NCBI RefSeq assembly: GCF_900096945.1
Contig: NZ_FMKA01000016.1
Location: forward strand, 23,255-87,254
Source of the DNA: Anaerobium acetethylicum
GTDB lineage: Bacteria; Bacillota; Clostridia; Lachnospirales; Lachnospiraceae
Length of the DNA: 64,000 nt
Direction: 5' to 3'
Position 1 is the first letter of the stretch. Every line of letters begins with the position of its first letter. Positions 17,315 to 25,935 of the stretch are shown here, piece by piece. Position numbers and translations under genes: made by a program. Below the pieces are notes generated by a model, which made no database searches, had not been told where the DNA came from, and worked only from the letters and a program-made list of their open reading frames with translations.

Positions 17315-18475
17315 TTGCTTGAAATTATGACTAATGAAGCTGAATCTGCTGCAAAGATTATTGTAATCGGTGTGGGTGGGGCAGGCAATAATGCTGTAAA
17401 TAGAATGGTTGAAGAAAATATCGGGGGTGTTGAATTTATTGGAATCAATACCGACAAACAGGCGTTGCAGCTTTGTAAGGCACCAACCCCTATCCAGATA
17501 GGTGAAAAACTCACAAAAGGCCTTGGCGCAGGAGCAAAACCTGAAGTTGGCGAAAAGGCAGCTGAGGAAAACGAAGATGAACTTGCACAGGCTATGAAGG
17601 GTGCAGATATGGTATTTGTAACCTGTGGAATGGGCGGCGGAACAGGAACAGGAGCAGCCCCTGTAGTTGCAAAGATAGCGAAAGACATGGGAATCCTGAC
17701 GATCGGTGTCGTTACAAAGCCTTTCAAATTTGAAGCAAAGACAAGAATGAACAATGCGCTTTCAGGAATTGAAAAACTGAAGGAAAGCGTTGACACCCTG
17801 ATTGTAATACCAAACGACAAGCTTCTTGAAATTGTTGACCGCAGGACGACAATGCCAGATGCCCTTAAGAAGGCAGATGAAGTGCTTCAGCAGGCGGTTC
17901 AGGGAATTACAGACCTGATCAACCTTCCGGCACTGATCAACCTGGACTTTGCTGACGTGCAGACGGTAATGACAGATAAAGGAATTGCCCATATCGGTAT
18001 CGGAAAAGCAAAAGGCGATGACAAAGCGATTGAAGCTGTTAAACAGGCTGTCGCAAGCCCTCTGCTTGAAACAACAATCGCAGGAGCTTCTCACGTAATC
18101 ATCAATATTTCCGGCGATATCACCCTTATGGATGCTAACGATGCAGCAAGCTATGTACAGGATCTGGCAGGAGACAATGCCAATATCATTTTCGGTGCTA
18201 TGTTCGATGACACATATCCAGATGAAGCCAGCATAACGGTTATAGCAACGGGACTTGACTCAGCTCCTTCAGGAGTGGCTATGTCAAGCTTCTCATATAC
18301 AAACAGCAATTTTACAGGTGCGGCGGCAAAGAAGCCTGAGGCAGGATTTGCATCAGCAAAGACTCCGTCATTCACAAACCCTGTTTCAGGAATGATAAAA
18401 CCACAGGCACCTGAAAGTGCTGTGGAGGAAAGAGCGATCAAGATTCCAGAATTCCTTCAGAAAAACAGAAGATAA
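17315..18475 (+). CDS. ftsZ: Cell division GTPase FtsZ
   Basis: A 386-residue tubulin homologue that forms the Z-ring. It has [14 protein letters not shown] at the nucleotide site, the tubulin signature [13 protein letters not shown] near residues 108-120, the catalytic loop region [11 protein letters not shown], and a Ser/Ala-rich linker ending in the C-terminal peptide [12 protein letters not shown] that binds partners such as SepF. The start is TTG at 17315, set by the strong AAGGAGG at 17301-17307; an ATG four codons later is the alternative. A GC-rich hairpin follows. Confidence 0.98.
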   Translation: MLEIMTNEAESAAKIIVIGVGGAGNNAVNRMVEENIGGVEFIGINTDKQALQLCKAPTPIQIGEKLTKGLGAGAKPEVGEKAAEENEDELAQAMKGADMVFVTCGMGGGTGTGAAPVVAKIAKDMGILTIGVVTKPFKFEAKTRMNNALSGIEKLKESVDTLIVIPNDKLLEIVDRRTTMPDALKKADEVLQQAVQGITDLINLPALINLDFADVQTVMTDKGIAHIGIGKAKGDDKAIEAVKQAVASPLLETTIAGASHVIINISGDITLMDANDAASYVQDLAGDNANIIFGAMFDDTYPDEASITVIATGLDSAPSGVAMSSFSYTNSNFTGAAAKKPEAGFASAKTPSFTNPVSGMIKPQAPESAVEERAIKIPEFLQKNRR

Positions 18476-18489
18476 GAGAGCATTATATG

Positions 18490-18527
18490 ATCAGCACCTC
18501 CGGAGAACCGGCGGTGCTGATTGTTTG
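18490..18527 (+). terminator. Probable terminator after ftsZ
   Basis: ATCAGCACCTCCGG, loop AGAA, then CCGGCGGTGCTGAT (one mismatch), followed by TGTTTGTG. A strong stem with a broken U-run, so termination is probably partial. Confidence 0.6.
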
Positions 18528-18583
18528 TGACTGTGAGGATGCTGTCCTGAACAGCAAAGAGGCGATTGTGGAGGAGAGAAAAA

Positions 18584-19036
18584 ATGAAATGTCCATACTG
18601 TAATCAGGAAACCACGAGGGTAATAGATTCAAGGCCCGCAGACGACAACAGTTCGATAAGGCGGCGCAGGCTCTGCGATGAATGCGGAAAGCGCTTTACT
18701 ACATACGAGAAAGTCGAGACGATACCGCTCATAGTTATAAAGAAGGACAATAACCGGGAGCAGTACGACAGATCGAAGATTGAGGCAGGTGTCCTCAGGG
18801 CATGCCATAAAAGGCCTGTATCGGTGAACCAGATCAATGCTCTTGTGGATGAAGTCGAAACAGAAATCTTCAACCGTGAGGAAAAAGAGATAGAAAGCAA
18901 GCTGATTGGGGAAATCGTAATGGACAAGCTGAAGGATCTGGAGGCAGTAGCCTACGTACGATTTGCGTCGGTCTACCGCGAATTCAAGGATATCAACACC
19001 TTTATGAACGAACTCAAGAAGATATTAGATAAATAA
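18584..19036 (+). CDS. nrdR: Transcriptional repressor NrdR
   Basis: A 150-residue repressor of ribonucleotide reductase genes. The N-terminal zinc ribbon uses C3, C6, C31 and C34, followed by the arginine-rich RRRR stretch, and an ATP-cone domain (about 49-139) that senses ATP/dATP. Length is typical. I chose ATG 18584 behind GGAGGAGAG; a start at 18566 would add six residues before the first zinc Cys. No nrd gene and no NrdR-box target are in the window. The position after ftsZ is also seen in related Clostridia. Confidence 0.97.
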   Translation: MKCPYCNQETTRVIDSRPADDNSSIRRRRLCDECGKRFTTYEKVETIPLIVIKKDNNREQYDRSKIEAGVLRACHKRPVSVNQINALVDEVETEIFNREEKEIESKLIGEIVMDKLKDLEAVAYVRFASVYREFKDINTFMNELKKILDK

Positions 19037-19042
19037 TCCGGA

Positions 19043-19215
19043 ATAGTTACATATAACCGGTAGTCCGGCAGTAAGCCGGTGAATAGGAGTAATTCCTGCA
19101 ATTTCCACGGCAGGGGTATAAAAGCAGCAGACAATAAGACAGCCGCACACTGACTTATTGTCTGTTGCTACGAGTGGGCAGGCATGAGGGCAGCCTTCGG
19201 ACAGAGGGCTGCCAT
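19043..19215 (+). ncRNA. Structured RNA candidate (possibly raiA-type) upstream of truA
   Basis: About 170 non-coding bases dense in foldable segments: ACCGG/CCGGT around TAGTCCGGCAGTAAG, AGGA/TTCCT, CCTGC/GCAGG, a 13-bp arm AGCAGACAATAAG (19126-19138) paired with 19154-19169 through a 2-nt bulge, and a final GGCAGCC/GGCTGCC hairpin at 19189-19213 next to the truA ribosome-binding site. The density of GC-rich tracts in an otherwise AT-rich gap argues for a structured RNA. The layout resembles what I recall of the clostridial raiA motif, but I cannot confirm the class. It might instead be a cis-regulatory leader. Confidence 0.5.
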
Positions 19216-19226
19216 AAGGAGAAAAA

Positions 19227-19967
19227 ATGAAAAATAATTATATGATAATTCTCAGATACGATGGCAGCCGATACGACGGATGGCAGAAACAGGGGAATAC
19301 ATCGAATACGATACAGGCCAGGATAGAATCCGTGCTGGAAAAAATGACAGGAGAACCTGTTGAAATAGCAGGATCCGGGAGAACAGATGCAGGTGTACAT
19401 GCGTATGCCCAGGTTGCCAATTTCCACATACGGGAGAATCTGGATCCGGGAGAAATAAAGCGGTATCTGAACGAGTATCTTCCTCAGGATATCAGGGTCA
19501 TGTCGGCGGAAAAGGCAGCGCCAAGGTTCCACAGCAGGCTGAATGCGGTATCGAAGAAATATGTCTATGTGATAGACAATGCAGCGGTCGCAGATCCGTT
19601 CAGAAGAAAATATGCTTTTCACCATCCGGGACGGCTGGATATAGAAGTGATGAGGGCTGCAGCTGCATACATGACAGGAGAGCATGATTTCAGGAGCTTC
19701 TGCTCCAATAAGAAAATGAAGAAATCCACTGTGCGCACAATCTATGGAATCACCATAGAAAGAAAAGGTGAAGAAATCCATATTGTGGTGGACGGAGACG
19801 GTTTTCTGTACAATATGGTAAGAATCATCGCCGGAACCCTGATAGAAGCAGGGGAAGGCACCAGGCAGCCAGCGGAAATCAGCGATATCCTTGAACACAG
19901 GGACAGGGCATTTGCAGGCCCCATGGCGCCGCCTCAGGGACTTTTTCTGATGGAAGTAAAGTATTAA
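19227..19967 (+). CDS. truA: tRNA pseudouridine(38-40) synthase
   Basis: A 246-residue pseudouridine synthase acting on the anticodon arm of tRNAs. The catalytic aspartate D54 lies in GSGRTDAGVHAYAQV; other family segments are YDGSRYDGWQKQ, RFHSRLNAVSKKYVY, the HDFRSFCS motif and FLYNMVRIIAGTLIE near the C-terminus. Length is typical. ATG 19227 follows AAGGAG. It is preceded by the structured RNA candidate, which may form part of its leader. Confidence 0.97.
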   Translation: MKNNYMIILRYDGSRYDGWQKQGNTSNTIQARIESVLEKMTGEPVEIAGSGRTDAGVHAYAQVANFHIRENLDPGEIKRYLNEYLPQDIRVMSAEKAAPRFHSRLNAVSKKYVYVIDNAAVADPFRRKYAFHHPGRLDIEVMRAAAAYMTGEHDFRSFCSNKKMKKSTVRTIYGITIERKGEEIHIVVDGDGFLYNMVRIIAGTLIEAGEGTRQPAEISDILEHRDRAFAGPMAPPQGLFLMEVKY

Positions 19968-20025
19968 AATTTGCATGAAATAGATGCGGACAGGGACGTC
20001 TGCAGGAATGGAAGAAACGGACACA

Positions 20026-20994
20026 ATGGAAAAGAAACGTAAACAAAAGATGACAGGACATCTTCTTGCCCTGGCTACAATCAGTGTATGGGGGGTTACC
20101 TTCATCGCTTCAAAAATACTGCTTGCATATTATAACCCGGCACAGATCATTCTGATGAGGTTTTGTATTGCATATATTATTCTGGTAATTGCAACAATTT
20201 TGAACAAAGATAAGATTGGAACGGGAAAACCGCGGAATTGGAAGGATGAAGCTGGATTTTTCGTTCTCGGGATAACGGGAGGTTCCCTGTATTTTCTGTG
20301 CGAGAACCAGGCCCTGGTCTATACCCTGGCAACCAATGTCAGCATTATATTGTCAGCAGCACCCATTTTAACAGCGATATGCGCTCATTTCTTTCTGCAT
20401 GACGAGAAAATGAGGAAGGAAATCATGACCGGATTCATCGTGTCATTTGCCGGTGTAATGCTTGTTGTCTTCAATGGTACCTTTGTGTTAAAATTAAATC
20501 CATTAGGTGACACCCTGTCCATCGGTGCGGCGATCTGCTGGGCTGTCTATTCGGTTATGCTGAAAAATTACCTGCACCGGTATGACAATGTGTATATTAC
20601 AAGGAAAGTCATGTTCTATGGCATGCTTACCACAATACCCCTGATAGCGGCATATGGCGGAAGTTTTGACTTTCGGGCGCTTTTAAAGCCTTCGGTCATC
20701 CTGTGCCTGCTCATTCTGGGGATACTGGGAAGCTGTGTCTGCTATATCGCATGGAATATTGCTATAAAATATATAGGGGTAGTGACCACGAATAACTATA
20801 TTTACTTCAGTCCTTTTGTAACCATGCTGGCCGCAGCAGCCGTTCTGGGGGAGAAGGTTACGCCCATCGGACTGATTGGAGCCGTTCTTATAACATGCGG
20901 AGTCATAATTTCTGAAAAGAAGCAGTCCGGCATAGCCGCCGACAGTGACAACAAAGGAAGGGGAGGATACACGTATGAGGATAAAAATGGATGA
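20026..20994 (+). CDS. DMT-superfamily (EamA) membrane transporter
   Basis: About 322 residues with ten predicted membrane helices in two EamA repeats: the first begins LLALATISVWGVTFIASKILL, the second TLSIGAAICWAVYSVML. This is the drug/metabolite transporter fold of RhaT/YdcZ-like exporters; the substrate cannot be read from sequence. The start is uncertain: 20026 gives the usual short basic N-terminus, while in-frame ATGs at 20008 and 19984 have weak or no ribosome-binding sites. The 3' end overlaps the next gene by 20 bases, suggesting co-translation with the cysteine hydrolase. Confidence 0.85.
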   Translation: MEKKRKQKMTGHLLALATISVWGVTFIASKILLAYYNPAQIILMRFCIAYIILVIATILNKDKIGTGKPRNWKDEAGFFVLGITGGSLYFLCENQALVYTLATNVSIILSAAPILTAICAHFFLHDEKMRKEIMTGFIVSFAGVMLVVFNGTFVLKLNPLGDTLSIGAAICWAVYSVMLKNYLHRYDNVYITRKVMFYGMLTTIPLIAAYGGSFDFRALLKPSVILCLLILGILGSCVCYIAWNIAIKYIGVVTTNNYIYFSPFVTMLAAAAVLGEKVTPIGLIGAVLITCGVIISEKKQSGIAADSDNKGRGGYTYEDKNG

Positions 20995-21511
20995 AACAGC
21001 TGCGCTGATTATTGATTATCAGGAGAGGCTTGTTCCGGCAATGCATAACAAGGATGAGCTTATAAGAAATTCGAGGATTCTGATAGAAGGCCTTCAGGTG
21101 CTTGGAGTGCCCCTGATTGTCAGCACCCAGTATAAGAAGGGGCTGAAGGAGACGATTCCGGAAATTTCTGAGGCGGCATCTGGAGCTGAGACAATTGACA
21201 AGATTTCGTTCAGCTGCTTCGATGAGGAAAAAATCAGGGAAGCCTTTAAAGGCAGAAAGACAATCATCGTCTGCGGAATAGAAGCGCATGTATGCGTGCT
21301 TCAGACCGTGATCGATCTTTGCGCCGCAGGCTATCATGTCGTTCTTGTAGAGGACTGCATCGATTCGAGAAGAGAGAATGACAAACGTATTGCGCTCAGG
21401 AGGGCGGAAGCGGAAGGCGCCATGCTGACCACATATGAGGCAATCCTGTTCGAGCTCACACGCTATGCCGGAACTGACAGGTTCAGGGAAATATCCGCCC
21501 TTGTCAAATGA
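20975..21511 (+). CDS. Isochorismatase-family cysteine hydrolase
   Basis: A 178-residue hydrolase of the nicotinamidase/isochorismatase superfamily. The catalytic triad can be placed as D14 (ALIIDYQERL), K76 (TIDKISFS) and C107 (GIEAHVCVLQT); the cis-peptide glycine region and the ED-C-IDSR segment fit YcaC-like members. The substrate is unknown: these enzymes act on nicotinamide, isochorismate, ureido or N-carbamoyl compounds. Start 20975 follows GGAAGGGGAGG inside the end of the transporter gene. Co-translation with a DMT permease may mean a linked import/hydrolysis or export role, which is inference. Confidence 0.88.
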   Translation: MRIKMDETAALIIDYQERLVPAMHNKDELIRNSRILIEGLQVLGVPLIVSTQYKKGLKETIPEISEAASGAETIDKISFSCFDEEKIREAFKGRKTIIVCGIEAHVCVLQTVIDLCAAGYHVVLVEDCIDSRRENDKRIALRRAEAEGAMLTTYEAILFELTRYAGTDRFREISALVK

Positions 21512-21514
21512 TTC

Positions 21515-21576
21515 GGTTTTTTTATCTCATAAGAAAGTTCGTCCTGTGAGATAAAAAAACGCTCCGCGAGGAGGCG
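21515..21576 (+). repeat. Dispersed hairpin repeat, family 2, copy A (terminator-like)
   Basis: GGTTTTTTTATCTCAT, a loop containing AGTTCGTCC, then GTGAGATAAAAAAA and CGCTCCGCGAGGAGGCG. The 14-bp stem with A/T-runs at its feet would act as a terminator in both directions. The same sequence block recurs at 28931 and, truncated, at 25942. Its right end supplies a GGAGG motif. Confidence 0.7.
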
Positions 21577-21613
21577 CATGGAACTGACATCAATTAGAAA
21601 ATGGAGGAGCATC

Positions 21614-22144
21614 ATGAAAATATTTGAAAAATTCTACCCGGATGAATATACGGATTCAACATATATTGTTGATTATAAGGAACTCTATGACGAAGGCTAC
21701 AGGGGGATCATATTTGACATAGATAACACCCTGGTGCCCCATGGAGCCAAGGCCGACGAAAGGGCGAGGAACCTTTTTAAACACCTGAAGAAGCTCGGAT
21801 TTAAAGTATGCCTCCTGTCAAATAATAAGGACAAGAGAGTAAGGCCCTTTAATGACGCCGTGGATGCCATATACATCAGCAATGCGGCGAAGCCGATGGT
21901 GAAGAACTATCTCAGGGCCATGGAGCTCATGGGCACAAAGACTGAAAACACGATTTTCATCGGAGACCAGCTTTTCACAGACATTTACGGAGCAAAAAGG
22001 GCGGGCCTGCGGACGATCCGTGTAAGCCCCATACATCCGAAAGAAGAAATCCAGATCGTTCTGAAAAGACATCTCGAGAGGATCGTGATTCACGTTCATA
22101 AAAAAGAAATGAAGAACAGTGAACGCAAGAAGGACAAAAAATAA
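21614..22144 (+). CDS. YqeG-family HAD phosphatase
   Basis: A 176-residue HAD-superfamily IIIA protein. The nucleophile motif is FDIDNTLVPHG with D35 and D37, motif II is LLSNN near residue 72, and motif III is FIGDQLFTDIYGAKRAG near 117-133. The C-terminus is basic (KKEMKNSERKKDKK). YqeG-type proteins are conserved in Firmicutes, usually next to aroE or yqeH; the nearest characterised relatives are phosphatidylglycerophosphate phosphatases (Gep4/PTPMT-like), so a role in phosphatidylglycerol synthesis is plausible but unproven. Start 21614 follows GGAGGAG; upstream ATG 21578 lies at the edge of a repeat. aroE follows. Confidence 0.88.
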   Translation: MKIFEKFYPDEYTDSTYIVDYKELYDEGYRGIIFDIDNTLVPHGAKADERARNLFKHLKKLGFKVCLLSNNKDKRVRPFNDAVDAIYISNAAKPMVKNYLRAMELMGTKTENTIFIGDQLFTDIYGAKRAGLRTIRVSPIHPKEEIQIVLKRHLERIVIHVHKKEMKNSERKKDKK

Positions 22145-22170
22145 CAAACTGAAGATCCGGGGGATAAAAA

Positions 22171-23049
22171 ATGATTGATCAGATTAATGGGATGACAAGG
22201 ACCTGCGGGCTCATTGGAAATCCCGTAGAACATACGCTGTCGCCTGTAATCCACAACAGCCTGGCATCCAGAACGGGAATAAACCTGGTCTATGTGCCAT
22301 TCCATGTGGAAGAGGGCGGTCTCGAAAATGCTGTGAAAGGCGCATACGACCTTAATATATTAGGCATGAATGTAACGGTCCCGTACAAGACGAAGGTTAT
22401 GGAATACCTTGCTGAAATTGATGATGATGCCCGCAGAATCGGTGCCGTGAATACCCTGGTCAGAGTACCGGGCGGCTATAAGGGCTACAATACAGACCTG
22501 TCAGGCCTCTATCGGGGAATGGTATCCGATGGAATCAGGATAGAAGGCGAAACGGTTATCATACTCGGAGCCGGAGGGGCAGGAAAGGCAGTGGCAAGTT
22601 TGTGTGCCGCAAAGGGAGCAAAAAAGATATACATTCTGAACCGCAGCCTGGACAAGGCAGAAGAGCTGGCCTGTTCCATTAACAGGGAATTCGGCCGGGA
22701 TATCGTGATTGCGCTTGGGATATCTGAATACGGAAGAATCGAAGAAGACAGCTGCCTTGCTATACAGACGACTTCGGTGGGGCTGCACCCCGATGTCGAT
22801 GTATCGCCCGTTGATGACAGGGATTTCTTTGAAAAAATCCATACAGGCATAGATATCATTTATAAGCCTGCAGAGACGAAATTCATGAAACTGGTGAAGG
22901 TCCATGGAGGGAACGCCTATAATGGCCTGAAGATGCTCCTTTATCAGGGGATCATCGCTTATGAACTTTGGAACAGGGTGGAAGTTGATGAGAATACGGC
23001 AGGATGGATCTACTCTCTGCTAAAAGAGGAGCTGGGGATAAATGAATAA
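22171..23049 (+). CDS. aroE: Shikimate dehydrogenase
   Basis: A 292-residue NADPH-dependent enzyme reducing 3-dehydroshikimate to shikimate. N-terminal substrate site: GLIGNPVEHTLSPVIHN. Catalytic Lys lies in NVTVPYKTKVM, the Asp in GYNTDLSG, and the nucleotide loop is GAGGAGKAVASL. The C-terminus has NGLKMLLYQGIIAYELW. Length is usual. Its end overlaps the start of aroK by eight bases, so aroE-aroK-aroQ form a partial shikimate operon; the other pathway genes are outside the window. Confidence 0.96.
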   Translation: MIDQINGMTRTCGLIGNPVEHTLSPVIHNSLASRTGINLVYVPFHVEEGGLENAVKGAYDLNILGMNVTVPYKTKVMEYLAEIDDDARRIGAVNTLVRVPGGYKGYNTDLSGLYRGMVSDGIRIEGETVIILGAGGAGKAVASLCAAKGAKKIYILNRSLDKAEELACSINREFGRDIVIALGISEYGRIEEDSCLAIQTTSVGLHPDVDVSPVDDRDFFEKIHTGIDIIYKPAETKFMKLVKVHGGNAYNGLKMLLYQGIIAYELWNRVEVDENTAGWIYSLLKEELGINE

Positions 23050-23557
23050 TATTATATTGATTGGATTTATGGGTTCAGGCAAGACAAGCGTTGGAGAAAA
23101 ACTTGCAGATCAGCTGGGAATAAGGTTCGTCGACACCGATGAGGTGATCGAGAAAAAATATGAGAGAAGCATATCGTCGATATTTGCGGAACATGGCGAG
23201 CCGTATTTCAGGCTTCTTGAAACTGCTGTCCTGGAAGAGCTTTCGGGGGACAGCGAACCATTTGTAATGTCGGCAGGCGGAGGCCTTCCTGTACAGGATA
23301 AGAACCATGAGTATTTGAAAAAAATAGGCACCACTGTATATTTAAAGGCAAAAAAAGAAACCCTTGTCGAAAGGCTGGAGGGAGATAGGACCCGCCCGCT
23401 TCTGCAGGGAGGCGCCCTTGAGGAGAGAATAGAGGCTCTTATGAAAGAAAGGGAGCATATATACGAGGCCGTCGCAGATCTGTCTGTGGAAACGGATGGC
23501 AGGGAAACTGAGAAGATAGCAGAAGAGATTATTGCCAGGGCGGTACAGAGGCCTTAG
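23042..23557 (+). CDS. aroK: Shikimate kinase
   Basis: A 171-residue P-loop kinase making shikimate 3-phosphate. Walker A is GFMGSGKTS at 8-16, the shikimate site FVDTDEVIEKK follows, then the AGGGLP motif and the lid RDRTRPLL-like segment (GDRTRPLLQ). Length is typical. The start overlaps the aroE end (ATGAATAA), a sign of coupling. The spacing to aroQ is about 65 bases. Confidence 0.96.
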   Translation: MNNIILIGFMGSGKTSVGEKLADQLGIRFVDTDEVIEKKYERSISSIFAEHGEPYFRLLETAVLEELSGDSEPFVMSAGGGLPVQDKNHEYLKKIGTTVYLKAKKETLVERLEGDRTRPLLQGGALEERIEALMKEREHIYEAVADLSVETDGRETEKIAEEIIARAVQRP

Positions 23558-23623
23558 AAGCGGTAAAAACAGCATCATGGAATGACGAAATGAAGGCTAT
23601 TGAGCAGAGAAAGGGGAATATCT

Positions 23624-24049
23624 ATGAAACTTTTAGTGATCAACGGACCAAACATCAATTTTCTTGGAATCAGGGAAAAAGGAATATATGGAAACGAAGA
23701 CTATGCGTATCTCAAAGATATGATAAAAAGGAAAGCTGAGGAGACTGATTCGGTCATCGAGGTATTCCAGAGCAACCATGAAGGTGAAATAATTGACAGA
23801 ATCCAGGCGGCATACAGCGATGGAACGGAAGGCATCATCATCAATCCAGGGGCATTCACGCATTACAGCTATGCAATCCGTGATGCGCTTTCATCGATTG
23901 AACTTCCGAAAATTGAAGTGCATATTTCAAATGTCTACAAGAGAGAGGAATTCAGGCACAAATCTGTTACTGCGCCAGTGTGCACGGGACAGATAGCAGG
24001 ACTCGGCCTGAAAGGATATCTTCTTGCTGTAGATGCCCTGATCGTCTAG
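23624..24049 (+). CDS. aroQ: Type II 3-dehydroquinate dehydratase
   Basis: A 141-residue dodecameric type II dehydroquinase, the third shikimate gene in this cluster. It starts MKLLVINGPNINFLGIREK and continues to the flexible lid GIYGNEDY with the catalytic Tyr; QSNHEGEIID, the NPGAFTHYSYAIRDAL catalytic His loop and EVHISNVYKREEFRHKS follow. I chose 23624 because AAAGGGGA precedes it and the family begins at this Met; an in-frame ATG 24 bases upstream lacks support. Confidence 0.96.
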   Translation: MKLLVINGPNINFLGIREKGIYGNEDYAYLKDMIKRKAEETDSVIEVFQSNHEGEIIDRIQAAYSDGTEGIIINPGAFTHYSYAIRDALSSIELPKIEVHISNVYKREEFRHKSVTAPVCTGQIAGLGLKGYLLAVDALIV

Positions 24050-24055
24050 AAAAAC

Positions 24056-24089
24056 GTAACCATTTAGGACCCCAGTCCTGAATGGTTAC
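24056..24089. repeat. Short 34-bp inverted repeat related to the MITE-like family
   Basis: GTAACCATTTAGGA, spacer CCCCAG, TCCTGAATGGTTAC: 14-base arms with one mismatch. It has the same 34-bp length, the same GTAAC start and the same AGGAC and TGAA..GTTA positions as the mini-copy at 26483. No convincing flanking duplication is seen. It could also work as a weak transcriptional stop, but no U-run follows. Confidence 0.5.
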
Positions 24090-24122
24090 CAAAAAAACAG
24101 CACTACAAAGGATGGTAGAGAA

Positions 24123-25199
24123 ATGAACAGCAGATATGAAAAAATAATTGGCCTCATAAATGAAAAGAGCCTGGACGCTGTCTGGATTACAGATGCGGCA
24201 AATATGAGATATTTGAGCGGCTATACTGGGGGAACGGGAAGCCTGTATATTTCTAAAAACAGGAAAGCGATCCTTACGGATTCAAGATATACGACCCAGG
24301 CCCGCCACGAGAACAGAGGATTTGACGTCATTGAGGTAAGCGGAAGCGACCCTTATGTAACAGCGCTGAACAAGCTTCTCCAGGAGGATAAAGTCAGGAA
24401 TATCGGGTTCGAAGACGAAGTGATGATCTATTCCCAGTATAAGAAATACAAGGAGATGGGAAAGGCTGAAGAATGGGTTGCACTGGGAGGTGCAGTCGAC
24501 AGCCTCAGGGTCATCAAGACGGCCGACGAGCTCAAGTCCATAGAAAAAGCAGAAGCCATAGGCGACAAGGCCTTTAATTTTATACTGGGCATTATAAAGC
24601 CTGGTATGACGGAGATTGAAATAGCCGTGGAGCTTGAATGTTTCATGAAAAGGAACGGAGCGGAAGGCCTCAGCTTCGATTCCATAGTCGCTTCCGGCGT
24701 CAATTCATCAATGCCCCATGCAACACCGGGACACAAAAAAATAGAAAAGGGCGATTTCGTCACAATGGATTTCGGCTGTGTATATGAAGGATACTGCTCG
24801 GACATGACAAGGACCATAGTGATTGGCAAGGCAGATGACAAGCAGAAGGAAATATACAATCTTGTTCTTGAAGCTCAGACAGCCGCCCTGGAGGCGGTGC
24901 GCCCCGGCGTATCGGGTGCATCTATAGACAAGGTTGCAAGGGATATCATTGCCGCTGCCGGATATGGAGAGTATTTCGGACACGGTCTGGGACACAGCGT
25001 GGGGCTGTATATCCATGAAAATCCGAGGCTTTCACCCCTTGACTCCACAATCATTCTTGAAAACATGACAGAAACTGTAGAGCCTGGCATCTATATCCCG
25101 GATAAGTTCGGTGTAAGAATAGAGGACCTTGTAGCTGTGACGGCAGAAGGGTGCGTCAATTTCACGCATTCACCGAAGAACCTCATAGAAATACGGTAA
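24123..25199 (+). CDS. pepP: M24-family Xaa-Pro aminopeptidase
   Basis: A 358-residue cytoplasmic metallopeptidase removing the N-terminal residue ahead of proline. The N-terminal creatinase-like domain (about 1-125) includes DAANMRYLSGYTG. The catalytic pita-bread domain carries metal ligands in MDFGCVYEGYCSDMTRT (two Asp), GHGLGHSVGLYIHENP (His), VEPGIYIP (Glu) and RIEDLVAV (Glu). Length and order match the bacterial Xaa-Pro dipeptidase/aminopeptidase group that commonly lies upstream of efp in Firmicutes, as here. Exact substrate preference cannot be told. Confidence 0.93.
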   Translation: MNSRYEKIIGLINEKSLDAVWITDAANMRYLSGYTGGTGSLYISKNRKAILTDSRYTTQARHENRGFDVIEVSGSDPYVTALNKLLQEDKVRNIGFEDEVMIYSQYKKYKEMGKAEEWVALGGAVDSLRVIKTADELKSIEKAEAIGDKAFNFILGIIKPGMTEIEIAVELECFMKRNGAEGLSFDSIVASGVNSSMPHATPGHKKIEKGDFVTMDFGCVYEGYCSDMTRTIVIGKADDKQKEIYNLVLEAQTAALEAVRPGVSGASIDKVARDIIAAAGYGEYFGHGLGHSVGLYIHENPRLSPLDSTIILENMTETVEPGIYIPDKFGVRIEDLVAVTAEGCVNFTHSPKNLIEIR

Positions 25200-25377
25200 C
25201 AGGAAGCGGCAGTGACGCAAAGATTACGGATGTGTGCAGGTGACTTGTTTTTCTAAAAGCAGGCGTCAATCGGGCCTCATAAAAAAACAGTTGAAAAAAT
25301 AAACGGTTTATTATAGAATGATATGAAGTGGGGAATTACTTGATTCTCTGATCGTAATTTTAAGGAGGAATATCAGA

Positions 25378-25935
25378 ATGATATCAGCAGGAGATTTTAG
25401 GAATGGTATAACAATAGAAATGGACAACAGTATTTATCAGATTATTGAATTTCAGCATGTAAAACCTGGTAAAGGTGCTGCGTTCGTAAGAACAAAGCTT
25501 AAAAATATCATCAATGGCGGTGTTACGGAAAAAACTTTCAGGCCACAGGAAAAATTCCCACAGGCTCGTATTGACAGAAATGATATGCAGTACTTATATT
25601 CAGATGGCGATTTATTCCATTTCATGGATGTAAATACATACGAACAGATCGCATTAAATGAAGATGCAATCGGCGATGCTCTCAAATTTGTCAAAGAAAA
25701 TGAAATGGTTAAAATCTGTTCCCATAACGGCAACGTATTTGCAATAGAGCCACCATTATTCGTTGAGTTGGAAATCACTGATACAGAACCAGGCTTCAAA
25801 GGCGATACAGCTCAGGGAGCAACAAAACCTGCTGTAGTTGAAACAGGAGCTACTGTTTATGTTCCTTTATTCGTGGAACAGGGAGATAAGATCAAAATCG
25901 ATACAAGAACAGGCGATTACTTATCAAGAGTATAG
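25378..25935 (+). CDS. efp: Elongation factor P
   Basis: A 185-residue translation factor that rescues ribosomes stalled at polyproline. Three beta-barrel domains are present: a KOW-like N domain with the tip loop PGKGAAF (K32 is the modifiable lysine), a central OB domain, and a C-terminal domain with GLRVQVP-type sequence replaced here by [23 protein letters not shown] and ending DYLSRV. Codon use is richer in A/T-ending codons than its neighbours, as for highly expressed genes. It starts after AAGGAGG and has its own leader. No modification enzyme gene is nearby. Confidence 0.97.
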   Translation: MISAGDFRNGITIEMDNSIYQIIEFQHVKPGKGAAFVRTKLKNIINGGVTEKTFRPQEKFPQARIDRNDMQYLYSDGDLFHFMDVNTYEQIALNEDAIGDALKFVKENEMVKICSHNGNVFAIEPPLFVELEITDTEPGFKGDTAQGATKPAVVETGATVYVPLFVEQGDKIKIDTRTGDYLSRV

